64,000 nt of DNA. Source: Hydrogenophaga taeniospiralis CCUG 15921. Lineage in GTDB: Bacteria > Pseudomonadota > Gammaproteobacteria > Burkholderiales > Burkholderiaceae_C. Location of the stretch: positions 1-64,000 of the forward strand of contig NZ_BCWR01000023.1 of NCBI RefSeq assembly GCF_001592305.1, written 5' to 3'. The translations under genes were made by a program, and so were the position numbers. Each line of letters opens with the position of its first letter. Within the stretch, counting starts at the first letter, position 1. Positions 16,602-25,507 of the stretch are shown in pieces. Below the pieces are notes generated by a model, which saw only the letters and a program-made list of their open reading frames with translations, made no database searches and had not been told where the DNA came from.

Positions 16602-17222
16602 TCAATGCGCGGGCAGTGAAGGCGCCGGGGCGCTGGCCGTGCCGCGGGGCAGCCAGCCCAGCATCAGCCCCAACACCAGGCCCCACAGCGTGCCCGCCAG
16701 GTGGGCGGCCTGCACCACCGACATCTCGTTGCCCGGGTCCCAGACCACCGGGTTCGACCAGCCCTGCTCCAGTGTCAGCTTCACCAGCAGACCCAGCGCC
16801 AGCAGTCCGCCCCAGCGCCGCGCCTTGGGCACGGGGATACGCTTCTGGATCAGCTGCATGGCCAGCACCATGGCCCCGGCGTGCAGCAGGCCCGACAGGC
16901 CCACGGCGTAACCGATCTGCGGCCACAGCAGCAGCGAGCCTTGCATCAGCGGCCAGGCCAGCAGCCAGGCCCAGGTGCAGGCCAGCGAGGGTCGGATCAC
17001 CCAGGCAAAAGCGGCCAGCGCGCCCAGCGCGAGTTGGTTGCCGATCAGGTGCGGGGTGTTCATGTGCACCCAGGCGCTGGTCCACAGCGTCCAGGGCTGC
17101 TGCAACCAGTCGTGGGCGTGCCAGGTGAGGGAGTCGACGGCGCCCGGGCGGGCCCACCACAGCAGCATGCTGGCCACACCATGCACCGCGCAGAGCACCA
17201 GCCAGCTGCGCGAGGGCTTCAT
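16602..17222 (-). CDS. Rhombosortase-like rhomboid intramembrane serine protease
   Basis: Six-helix membrane protein of 206 residues in the S54 rhomboid superfamily. The catalytic Ser motif GLSGLLHAG is present (around residues 118-126), the partner His is in QAAHLAGTLWG near the C-terminus, and the HMNTPHLIGN motif matches the upstream H-x-x-x-N oxyanion/structural region. The short length and the motifs point to the rhombosortase (RrtA) branch, which processes proteins with GlyGly-CTERM tails. No GlyGly-CTERM substrate was recognised in this window. The start ATG overlaps the glnE stop by 4 bp, so it is translationally coupled to glnE. Confidence 0.78.
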   Translation of the reverse strand: MKPSRSWLVLCAVHGVASMLLWWARPGAVDSLTWHAHDWLQQPWTLWTSAWVHMNTPHLIGNQLALGALAAFAWVIRPSLACTWAWLLAWPLMQGSLLLWPQIGYAVGLSGLLHAGAMVLAMQLIQKRIPVPKARRWGGLLALGLLVKLTLEQGWSNPVVWDPGNEMSVVQAAHLAGTLWGLVLGLMLGWLPRGTASAPAPSLPAH

Positions 17223-20110
17223 GCCGCCATGCGCGAGCCCAGCACGTGCTGCCACAGCGCGCGCACGGCCGCGGCCTGGGGTTCCACCAGCTCGGCATCG
17301 ACCTGGGTCGGCGCTTCGTCCAGCCGCGCACGGTGCTGGATCTGGCGCAGCTCGCGGTAGGCGCGCGAGGCCGCCTCGCCCATGCCGGGCGCGAGCAGGC
17401 CGGCGCGTTCGGCGCGCAGCAGCAGGTCGATGTTGCCGCTGTTGGCGCGCAGCTCGGGGTGGGTGCGCGACTGCGACAGCACCAGGTACTGCACGGCGAA
17501 CTCCACATCCACCATGCCGCCCGGGCTGTGCTTGACGTCGAACCGCGTGCCGCGCACGGGGTGGGCGGCACGCACCTTCTCGCGCATGGCCACGATCTCC
17601 GCGGCCAGCGCCTGGGGATCGCGCTCCGACGTGATCACCGCCTCACGCACGGCGTCGAAGCGCTCGCGAAGGGAAGCGGTCACGGCCCCGTCGTCGGGCC
17701 GCCCCAAGGCGGGGCCAGCCCCCTCGGGGGGTAGCGAACCACGCGTAGCGGGGAGCGTGGGGGTTTCTTCACTTCCAGACATGACAAACCGCGCCCGCGT
17801 CATCGCCTGGTGTTCCCAGGTCCAGGCGGTGTTGCTGCCGCGCTGCTGCTGGTAGTTGGCGTAGGCGTTGAAGCTGGTCACGAGCATGCCGGAGTTGCCG
17901 TTGGGCCGCAGCGCGGTGTCGATCTCGAACAGGTCGCCCTCGCCGGTCTTCACCGTCATCCAGTTGATCATCTTGCGCACGAAGGCGCCGTAGATTTCGG
18001 GGGCGCGCTCGTCCTCGTCTTCGTAGACGAACACGATGTCGAGGTCGCTGCCGTAGCCCAGCTCCTTGCCGCCGAGCTTGCCGTAGCCAATGATGGCGAA
18101 ACCAGGCTCTTCGCGGTGGCGGTTCTTCAGCCGCGCCCAGCACCAGCGCGCCGTCAAGCGCAGCATGGTGTCGGCCAGGGCCGAGAGGTCGTCGGCCACC
18201 TGCTCCACGGTGAGCACCTTTTCCACGTCGCGCGCCAGGGTGCGGAACACCTCGGCGTGGTGCGCGCGGCGCAGCAGGTTGAGCAGGGCCTCTTCGTCGT
18301 CTTCGCCGGTGGAGTGCAGCGCGGCGCGCCGGGCCTCAAGTTCAGCCTCGAACTGCACGGCGTCGAAGCGCTCGGCCAGCAGTTGCTGGCTGGCCAGTTC
18401 GTCGATCACGCCCGGGTGCTGGAGCAGGTAGCGCGCGGGCCACTTGGCCGCCCCCATGAGGCGCAGCAGGCGCTCGTGCACCGAGGGGCGCTCCTGCAGC
18501 AGCGCGAGGTAGCTTTCGCGCCGCAGCAGGGGTTCGATCCAGTCGGCCAGGCGCAGGGCGGCTTCTTCGCTCACGCGCCCCTGTTCGAGCCAGGCGCCGG
18601 TGCGCTGCACCAGCCGCACCAGGCGCGCGCGCGCGTCTTCGCGCAGCGCCAGCACACGCGGGTGCCCGCTCCATTGCGCCACCTTGGCGGCGAAGGCCTC
18701 GGGCAGCTGGGCCAGCACCGACTGCAGGTCGTCGGTCGTGCCGCGGGGCTGGCCGTTGGCGCCCGGCTTTCCGTTCCGGCCGTTGCAGCCCTTGCCGTTG
18801 CAGCCCCCGTGGGTGGGGCCGCCGAGCAGGGTGTCGAACTCCTGCGCCACCAGCTCGCGGTGTGCGTCCAGGGTGTGCAGGAAGTCGCAGACGTTGGCGT
18901 GGCCCATGGTGGCGGCGAGCCAGTTCAGGTCGTCGTCGCGCGTGGGCATCACGTGGGTCTGCTGGTCGTCTAGGTACTGGATGCGGTGCTCGACCCGGCG
19001 CAGAAAGCCGTAGGCCCGCGCCAGCGCGTCGGCGTTGGCCTGGGGCATGAGGCCGGCGCGGCACAGGCGCGTGAGCGCGTCCAGCGTGGGGCGGGTGCGC
19101 AGCTCGGGAAACTGGCCGCCGCGCACCACCTGCAGCAGCTGCACGGTGAATTCGATCTCGCGGATGCCGCCGCGCGAGAGCTTCACGTCGTTGGCGCGGC
19201 CGGGGTTGCCGGCGGCGCGCTTGGCCGCGTGCTCGCGGATCTGGCGGTGCAGCGTGCGCAGGGAGTCGAAGACGTTGTAGTCCAGGTATTTGCGGAACAC
19301 GAAGGGCAGCACCGCGCCGCGCAGCGCGCTGGCGCTCTTGTCGGCGATGCTGGCGGCCGGGGCGATCACGCGGCTTTTGAGCCAGGCGAAGCGTTCCCAC
19401 TCGCGGCCCTGCACCAGGAAATACTCCTCCAGCGCGCCCAGCGAAACCGCGCTCGGCCCCGAGTTGCCGTTGGGCCGCAGCGCCAGGTCGACACGGAACA
19501 CGTTGCCGTGTTCGGTCGCTTCGCCCACGGTGTTGTAGATGTGTTTGACCGCCTTGCCGAAGTACTCGTGGTTGCTGATGCGGTTGCGGCCCTGGGCGTT
19601 GCCGGCGGTCTCGCCGTCGTGGTCGTAGACGTAGATCAGGTCGATGTCGCTCGACACGTTGAGCTCGCGCGCGCCCAGCTTGCCCATGCCGATGACCCAC
19701 ATCCGGGCCCGCTGGGGCTGGCCGTCGGGGCCGAGGTACTGGGGGGCGCCGAACAGCTCGTCGAGCTCGCTCCAGGCCAGCGTGCAGGCCGCGTCGAGCG
19801 CGAGTTCGGCCAGCTCGGTGACCGCGCGTGTGACCACGGCCAGCGGCGCGTCCTGTTCGCAGTCCAGCACCACCAGGCGCTCGAGCACCAGCTGGCGCAG
19901 CACCCGCAGCGCCGCAGGCAGGGCCAGGCCGCGGGCGCGCAGCTCGGCCAGGCAGGCCTGCATGCTGGCGTGCACCGGTGCGCCGGGCGGCAGGCAGGCG
20001 AGTTCCTCGGTGTAGCGGCGGCGCACGCGCTGCACGAAACGCGAGTGTTCGGCGATCCGGTCAGCGGGTGTCAGGGGCGGGTGGTTGGGGGACGGGGGTA
20101 TCACATTCAT
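17219..20110 (-). CDS. glnE: Bifunctional glutamine synthetase adenylyltransferase/deadenylase
   Basis: GlnE attaches and removes AMP on glutamine synthetase in response to PII, controlling nitrogen assimilation. The 963-residue protein has both nucleotidyltransferase domains: GSDIDLIYVYDHDGE in the N-terminal half as SSDIDLIYVYD and GYGSDLDIVFVYEDEDE in the C-terminal half, each with the D-x-D metal motif. A stretch of about 33 residues (around 775-808, rich in Pro/Gly) is inserted after the WEHQAMTRARFV element and looks repeat-derived. The ATG at 20110 was chosen; one at 20161 is possible but would almost touch the divergent yhdP start and has no ribosome site. Confidence 0.95.
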   Translation of the reverse strand: MNVIPPSPNHPPLTPADRIAEHSRFVQRVRRRYTEELACLPPGAPVHASMQACLAELRARGLALPAALRVLRQLVLERLVVLDCEQDAPLAVVTRAVTELAELALDAACTLAWSELDELFGAPQYLGPDGQPQRARMWVIGMGKLGARELNVSSDIDLIYVYDHDGETAGNAQGRNRISNHEYFGKAVKHIYNTVGEATEHGNVFRVDLALRPNGNSGPSAVSLGALEEYFLVQGREWERFAWLKSRVIAPAASIADKSASALRGAVLPFVFRKYLDYNVFDSLRTLHRQIREHAAKRAAGNPGRANDVKLSRGGIREIEFTVQLLQVVRGGQFPELRTRPTLDALTRLCRAGLMPQANADALARAYGFLRRVEHRIQYLDDQQTHVMPTRDDDLNWLAATMGHANVCDFLHTLDAHRELVAQEFDTLLGGPTHGGCNGKGCNGRNGKPGANGQPRGTTDDLQSVLAQLPEAFAAKVAQWSGHPRVLALREDARARLVRLVQRTGAWLEQGRVSEEAALRLADWIEPLLRRESYLALLQERPSVHERLLRLMGAAKWPARYLLQHPGVIDELASQQLLAERFDAVQFEAELEARRAALHSTGEDDEEALLNLLRRAHHAEVFRTLARDVEKVLTVEQVADDLSALADTMLRLTARWCWARLKNRHREEPGFAIIGYGKLGGKELGYGSDLDIVFVYEDEDERAPEIYGAFVRKMINWMTVKTGEGDLFEIDTALRPNGNSGMLVTSFNAYANYQQQRGSNTAWTWEHQAMTRARFVMSGSEETPTLPATRGSLPPEGAGPALGRPDDGAVTASLRERFDAVREAVITSERDPQALAAEIVAMREKVRAAHPVRGTRFDVKHSPGGMVDVEFAVQYLVLSQSRTHPELRANSGNIDLLLRAERAGLLAPGMGEAASRAYRELRQIQHRARLDEAPTQVDAELVEPQAAAVRALWQHVLGSRMAA
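17690..17770. repeat. Dispersed repeat inserted in frame within glnE
   Basis: Comprises GCCCCAAGGCGGGGC, CCCCCTCGGGGGG, a GAACCACGCG element and AGCGGGGAGCGTGGGGG. The last part is the reverse complement of the CCCCCACGCTCC core seen at 12159-12172 and 25313-25327. It translates without a stop and adds about 27-33 residues to GlnE. Confidence 0.65.
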
Positions 20111-20175
20111 TGACAAAGCGGATTCCTGGACTGCGGAACCCTTGGTGTGGCTGGCCGTCATAATTTGCAGTGGAC

Positions 20176-23100
20176 ATGAACCATCAAAGCCCGGCAGATG
20201 CCGCCGAATCTCCTGTGCGTGCACCCTTCACGCGATCCCTCAAGACACTTTCCGTGGCAACGCGGCTGCTGCTCTGGCTGGTGCTGGCCGTCTGGGGCCT
20301 GTTCGCACTCACCCTGGGCGTGCTGCATCTGTGGATTGTGCCGCGAATCGGCGAGTGGCGTCCCGACCTGGAACGCTGGGCCAGCACCACCGTAGGGGTA
20401 ACCGTGCGCGTGGGGGCGATCCGGGCCGAGGCCGGATCGGCGGGGCACGACTGGCTGCCCGATTTCCTGCCCGCCCTGGTGCCCACCTTCGAGCTGAGCG
20501 ACGTGCGGCTGTTCGACGCCGCCGGGCGCGAAGCCCTGCACCTGCCGAGCGTGCGCACCGCGCTGTCGGTCCGCTCGCTGTGGCGGCTGGGCTTCGAGCA
20601 GGTGGTGATCGCCTCGCCGGTGCTCGACGTGCGGCGCACCACGCAGGGCCACATCGAGGTGGCCGGGCTGGACCTGACCAGGCCGGACAGCGGTGACCAC
20701 TCGGCCTCTGACTGGTTTTTTTCCCAGCCCGAGTTCGTGATCCAGAACGGCACCGTGCGCTGGACCGACGACCTGCGTGGCCAACCGCCGCTGCAGCTGG
20801 GCGCGCTGGATTTCGTGGCGCGCAACCAGGCGCGCAACCACCAGTTCCGGCTCGACGCCACACCGCCGTCCGAGTGGGGCGAGCGCCTGAGCCTGCGTGC
20901 CAGCTTGCGCGAGCCTCTGCTCGACTTGGGCCGCAAGGCCGAGGGCCAGGCGCGCTGGCAGCGCTGGGACGGCGAGCTGTTCGCCGACTTCACCCGCATG
21001 GACGTGTCGCGCCTGCGGGCCTATGTGGACCTGTCCGACTGGGGCGTCGAGGTGCGCGCGGGCCAGGGCGCGGTGCGCGCCTGGGCCGACGTGAAACGGG
21101 GGCAGGTGGCCGGCGTCACCGCCGACCTGGCGCTGCGGGACGTGGAGTCCCGCCTGGGCCCGGACCTGCCCCCGCTGGCGCTGGACGAACTCAGCGGTCG
21201 CCTGGCCTCGCAATGGAGCGACGCGGGGTTCTCTTTCACCACCGACAACCTGCGCTTTCGCACCCGCGCGGGCGAGGTCTGGCCCGGCGGGCGCCTGCGG
21301 CTGGAGCACACCGCGCGCCAGGGCCAGCGCGTGGCCCACACCGAACTCAGCGCCGACGGCATCGAACTCGCGCCGCTGTCCGCGCTGGCCAGCCGGCTGC
21401 CGCTGCCCGGTGGAACGCCCGCGCTGCTGACCAGCCTGAAACCGGCTGGTCGCGTCGATGGCCTGACGGCCCGGTGGCAGGGCCTGCCACCGTCCGCCGC
21501 CGCGCGGGCGCCGGGCGCCGCCGTGGTGAACGCCGAGACACCCGCCGAGGGCATCGACTGGAGCGTCGACACCTACCAGGCCAAGGGCCGCGTGGTGGGC
21601 CTGGCGCTGTCCGGCCAGCCCAGCGGCAAGACCTCGGCCTCGGGCCGCTACCCCCTGCCCGGGCGGCCCGGCATCGCGGGTGCCACGGTGGACTTCGACC
21701 TCAATCAGGCAGGCGGGCGCGCGCACCTGACGGTGGCCAACGGCGCCCTCGAATTGCCCGACGTGTTCGAGGACCCGGTGCTGCCGCTCACGCGCTTCGA
21801 GGCCGACGCGCTCTGGCGCCTGGACGGCGAGCGCATCGAGGCCCAACTGGACAACGTGCGCCTGGCCAACGCCGATGCCGAAGGCACGGGCCAGGCCCGC
21901 TGGCAGACCAGCGACCCCCAGCGCAGCGCCTCGCGTTCCCGCTTCCCCGGCGTGCTCGACGTGAACGCCACGCTGACCCGCGCCAGCGCCGACCGCGTGC
22001 ACCGCTACCTGCCGCTGACGGTGTCGGCCGAGGTGCGGCGCTATGTGCGCGAGGCGGTGCGCTCGGGCCGGTCCGACAAGGTGGACTTCCAGATCAAGGG
22101 CGACATGTACGACATGCCCTTCGACACGCCCGGCACCAGCGGCGACTTCCGCATCGCGGCCCACCTGCAGGCGGTGGACTTCGCCTACGTGCCCACCTTC
22201 CTGCAGGAACCGGGCGACGCGCCCTGGCCCATGCTCAAAGGCCTCAACGGCGACCTGCTGCTGGACCGTGCCTCGCTGCACCTGAGCGGGCTGGACGCGG
22301 GGCTGGACGGCGCGCCCCAGGTGCGCCTGAGCCAGGCCAGGATCGAAGTGGCCAACCTGGTCGACCACGCCACCCTGGTGGTGAGCGCCGACGCGCGTGG
22401 ACCCGCGACCGAGATGCTGGGCTTCGTGCGCAACTCGCCGCTCAACCGCATGACCGGCGAAGCCCTGGCGCGGGCCCGCATGACCGGGCCGGCCAGTGCG
22501 CAGTTCCGCCTGAGCCTGCCGTTCGAGCAACTGGACGCCACCACCGTCGGGGGCACGGTGCGCTTTGACGGCAACGACGTGCACATCAGCCCCGAGGCCC
22601 CGCTGCTGGCCGGCACCAAGGGCAGCCTGAGCTTCAGCGAAAAAGGGTTTGGTGTGAGCGACGCCCAGGCCCAGCTCTACGGCGGTGAACTGCGCTTCAG
22701 CGGCGGCATGCAGCCCGACGCCCAGGGCGTGGCGCGCATCCAGTTCCGGGGCCAGGGCACGGCGCGGGCCGAGGGCCTGCGCGACGCCGATCTGGGCTTC
22801 GTCTCGCGCCTCTTTGCCCACGCCAGCGGCACGGCCGCCTACACCGCGCAGCTCGGCTTTCGCGCCGGAGTGCCCGAGCTGGTGGTCAACAGCAGCCTGC
22901 AGGGGCTGGCACTGAACCTGCCCGCGCCGCTGGCCAAGGCCGCGGCCGACAGCCTGCCGCTGCGCTACGAGAACACCGTGCTGTCCACGGCGGCCGACGC
23001 CAGCGGCGAAGTGGCCCGCAGCGACCGCCTGACGGTCCTGCTCGGCCCCGAGCAGACCCCGCTGGCCGCGCTGCGCTACGAGCGTGACATCGTCGGCGCC

Positions 23101-24420
23101 GAGCCGCGTGTGCTGCGCGGCAGCGTGGCCCTGGGTCTGGGCGCCGGCGAGTCGGCGCCCATGCCCGCCGACGGGGTGCTGGCCAACATCCAGGTCGGCC
23201 AGATCAACGTGGACGACTGGGAACGCGTGTTCTCCAGCGCCACCGGGACGGCCACCGCACCCACCACGTCCGCGGCGTCCACCGCGCCGGCCTCGGGCGC
23301 CAGCCTGTCCTACCTGCCCACCACCCTGGCGGTGCGCGCTGACCGCATCACCGTCGACGGGCGCAGCTTCAACCGGGTGGTGGTCGGAGGCTCGCGCGAG
23401 GGCACCCAGTGGCGCGCCAACATCGATGCCGAGGAACTCAATGGCTACGTCGAATACGGCCAGCCCAGCGGCCCGGCCGCCGGCAGCGTCTACGCGCGGC
23501 TGGCGCGGCTGAACCTGGCGCCCTCGGCCGCCAAGGACGTGGAGCAGATCCTGCAGCAGCCCAGCAGCGTGCCCGCGCTGGACATCGCGGTCGAAGACCT
23601 GGTGCTGTCCAACCGGCGCCTGGGCCGGGTCGAGATCAACGCCGTGAACCGCGCCGGCCCCACCCGCGTGAGCGAATGGCGGCTGAACCGGCTGGAGCTC
23701 AACGTGCCCGAAGCGCGCCTGAGCGCCACCGGCAACTGGGCGCCCGATGGCGCCAGCCCGGGCGGTCAGCGGCGCACCGCCCTGAGTTTCACGCTCGACA
23801 TCAACGACTCCGGCCTGCTGCTGGCCCGCTTCGGCCGCGAGGGCGTGGTGAGCAATGGCAAGGGCCGCATCGAAGGCAACATTGGCTGGCGGGGCTCGCC
23901 GCTGGCCATGGACTACGCCAGCCTGGCCGGCCAGCTCAAGGTCGACATCGAGCGCGGTCAGTTCCTCAAGGTCGAGCCCGGGGCGGCCAAGCTGCTGGGC
24001 GTGCTCAGCCTGCAGGCCCTGCCCCGGCGTCTGGTGCTGGATTTCCGCGACGTGTTCTCCAACGGATTCGCGTTCGATTTCGTGCGCGGCGACGCGCGCA
24101 TCGAGCAGGGCGTGGTGCACACCAACAACCTGCAGATGAAGGGCGTGAACGCCGCCGTGCTGATGGAGGGCAGCGCCGACATCGCGCGCGAACAGCAGGA
24201 CCTCAAGGTGGTGGTGGTGCCCGAGATCAACGCCGGCACCGCCGCCCTGATCGCCACCGCCATCAACCCCGCCGTGGGCCTGGGCACCTTCCTGGCCCAG
24301 TTCCTGCTGCGCCAGCCGCTGCAGAGCGCCACCACCCAGCAGTTCCACATCACCGGCAGCTGGGCCGACCCCCAGGTCGAAAAAATCGGGGTCGCTGCCG
24401 TGGCGCCCAAAAGCGAATAG
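20176..24420 (+). CDS. YhdP family AsmA-like envelope protein
   Basis: Very large AsmA-superfamily protein of 1414 residues (E. coli YhdP is about 1266). An N-terminal membrane helix (RLLLWLVLAVWGLFALTLGVLHLWIV, residues about 30-55) anchors it in the inner membrane and the rest is periplasmic, rich in repeating beta-groove strands. The C-terminal DUF3971/AsmA_2 parts are recognisable (IERGQFLKVEPGAAKLLGVLSLQALPRRL and the final INPAVGLGTFLAQFLLRQPL segment). YhdP-type proteins are bridge-like phospholipid transporters to the outer membrane. It is divergent from glnE with 65 bp between. A GTG two codons upstream (20170) is an alternative start. Confidence 0.9.
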   Translation: MNHQSPADAAESPVRAPFTRSLKTLSVATRLLLWLVLAVWGLFALTLGVLHLWIVPRIGEWRPDLERWASTTVGVTVRVGAIRAEAGSAGHDWLPDFLPALVPTFELSDVRLFDAAGREALHLPSVRTALSVRSLWRLGFEQVVIASPVLDVRRTTQGHIEVAGLDLTRPDSGDHSASDWFFSQPEFVIQNGTVRWTDDLRGQPPLQLGALDFVARNQARNHQFRLDATPPSEWGERLSLRASLREPLLDLGRKAEGQARWQRWDGELFADFTRMDVSRLRAYVDLSDWGVEVRAGQGAVRAWADVKRGQVAGVTADLALRDVESRLGPDLPPLALDELSGRLASQWSDAGFSFTTDNLRFRTRAGEVWPGGRLRLEHTARQGQRVAHTELSADGIELAPLSALASRLPLPGGTPALLTSLKPAGRVDGLTARWQGLPPSAAARAPGAAVVNAETPAEGIDWSVDTYQAKGRVVGLALSGQPSGKTSASGRYPLPGRPGIAGATVDFDLNQAGGRAHLTVANGALELPDVFEDPVLPLTRFEADALWRLDGERIEAQLDNVRLANADAEGTGQARWQTSDPQRSASRSRFPGVLDVNATLTRASADRVHRYLPLTVSAEVRRYVREAVRSGRSDKVDFQIKGDMYDMPFDTPGTSGDFRIAAHLQAVDFAYVPTFLQEPGDAPWPMLKGLNGDLLLDRASLHLSGLDAGLDGAPQVRLSQARIEVANLVDHATLVVSADARGPATEMLGFVRNSPLNRMTGEALARARMTGPASAQFRLSLPFEQLDATTVGGTVRFDGNDVHISPEAPLLAGTKGSLSFSEKGFGVSDAQAQLYGGELRFSGGMQPDAQGVARIQFRGQGTARAEGLRDADLGFVSRLFAHASGTAAYTAQLGFRAGVPELVVNSSLQGLALNLPAPLAKAAADSLPLRYENTVLSTAADASGEVARSDRLTVLLGPEQTPLAALRYERDIVGAEPRVLRGSVALGLGAGESAPMPADGVLANIQVGQINVDDWERVFSSATGTATAPTTSAASTAPASGASLSYLPTTLAVRADRITVDGRSFNRVVVGGSREGTQWRANIDAEELNGYVEYGQPSGPAAGSVYARLARLNLAPSAAKDVEQILQQPSSVPALDIAVEDLVLSNRRLGRVEINAVNRAGPTRVSEWRLNRLELNVPEARLSATGNWAPDGASPGGQRRTALSFTLDINDSGLLLARFGREGVVSNGKGRIEGNIGWRGSPLAMDYASLAGQLKVDIERGQFLKVEPGAAKLLGVLSLQALPRRLVLDFRDVFSNGFAFDFVRGDARIEQGVVHTNNLQMKGVNAAVLMEGSADIAREQQDLKVVVVPEINAGTAALIATAINPAVGLGTFLAQFLLRQPLQSATTQQFHITGSWADPQVEKIGVAAVAPKSE

Positions 24421-24498
24421 GCTGTCCCGGTTGTTGCTCTGCGTTAAGCTGTGTTTCCACCCCGGGAGCGGCCTTTGGCCCACCCCACAGGAGCTGTC

Positions 24499-25305
24499 AT
24501 GAAAGTCGCCGCCATCCAAATGGTCTCGGGCATCAGCCTGGACGCCAACCTCAGCGAAGCCCTGCGCCTGTTGCGCCAGGCCGCGCACGACGGGGCCGAG
24601 CTGGCCGTGTTGCCCGAGTACTTCTGCTTCATGGGCCACCAGGACGCCGACAAGCTCCTGATCGCCGAGACCCCGGGGCTGGGCACGGTGCAGGACTTCC
24701 TGTCCGACGCCGCGCGCGACCTGAAGATGTGGATCGTCGGCGGCACGCTGCCCATGGCCACCGATGACCCCACACACGCGGCCAACGCCTCGCTGGCCTA
24801 CACCCCGCGCGGCGAAAACATCAGCCGCTACGACAAGATCCACCTGTTCCGCTACGACAACGGCCGCGAGAGTTACGACGAAGCCTCCGTGCTGGTCGCA
24901 GGCGAGACGCCCACCGTGTTCGAGTGCAAGGCGCGCGACGGCCAGGGCTGGCGCGTCGGGCAGAGCGTCTGCTACGACCTGCGCTTTGGCGAGCTCTACC
25001 GCATGCTCGCGGCCGACCTGCTGCTGGTCCCCGCGGCTTTCACCCACACCACCGGCCAGGCCCACTGGGAGGTGCTGCTGCGCGCCCGCGCGATCGAAAA
25101 CCAGGCCTACGTGATCGCCAGCGCCCAGGGCGGGCTGCACGAAAACGGCCGCCGTACCTGGGGCCACAGCATGGTGATCGACCCCTGGGGCGAGGTCATG
25201 GCCATGCAGGCCGAGGGCTCCGGTGTGGTGCTCGCCGAGCTGGACATGGAGCGCCTGCAAAACGTGCGCCAGCAGTTGCCGGCGCTGCAGCACCGCAGAT
25301 TATGA
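24499..25305 (+). CDS. Carbon-nitrogen hydrolase (Nit1/Nit2-like, probable deaminated glutathione amidase)
   Basis: Nitrilase-superfamily amidase of 268 residues. The catalytic triad is visible: Glu40 in VLPEYF, Lys113 in YDKIHLF and Cys158 in SVCYDLRF. The C-terminal HSMVIDPWGEV element is typical of the Nit subgroup, which hydrolyses deaminated glutathione as a metabolite-repair step. The ATG at 24499 has a CAGGAG ribosome site. It follows yhdP by 78 bp on the same strand and is followed by a repeat-filled gap before the sensor kinase gene. Confidence 0.9.
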   Translation: MKVAAIQMVSGISLDANLSEALRLLRQAAHDGAELAVLPEYFCFMGHQDADKLLIAETPGLGTVQDFLSDAARDLKMWIVGGTLPMATDDPTHAANASLAYTPRGENISRYDKIHLFRYDNGRESYDEASVLVAGETPTVFECKARDGQGWRVGQSVCYDLRFGELYRMLAADLLLVPAAFTHTTGQAHWEVLLRARAIENQAYVIASAQGGLHENGRRTWGHSMVIDPWGEVMAMQAEGSGVVLAELDMERLQNVRQQLPALQHRRL

Positions 25306-25500
25306 GACTGGGCCCCCACGCTCCGCCGCTGCGCGGGTCGCTGCCCCCCACGGGGGCGCGGTTCAAGCTTGGGGCGGCCCGGCGCGTGAACCACCCCCTG
25401 CGCCGCGCCCAACGGCGCGTCACCCCCCACTGGGGGGCGCCACCTGCGGCCCGGCGGAGCCGGTTCCGTGGTGGCCTGGGCCGCTCGCTCCACCGCCTCG
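25306..25500. repeat. GC-rich dispersed repeat, composite copy
   Basis: Fills most of the gap between the nitrilase and sensor kinase genes. The first half has the CCCCCACGCTCC core shared with the copies inside the CFA-synthase-like gene and glnE. The second half (25395-25475) is the type II element also seen at 7582-7661. Confidence 0.7.
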
Positions 25501-25507
25501 CCTGTTC

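Noticed and set aside
20158..25293. Very long open frame on the minus strand opposite yhdP and the nitrilase gene
   Set aside because: It is a product of high GC third-position bias; the encoded protein is His/Gln/Gly-rich with no domain, and both + strand genes have clear motifs.
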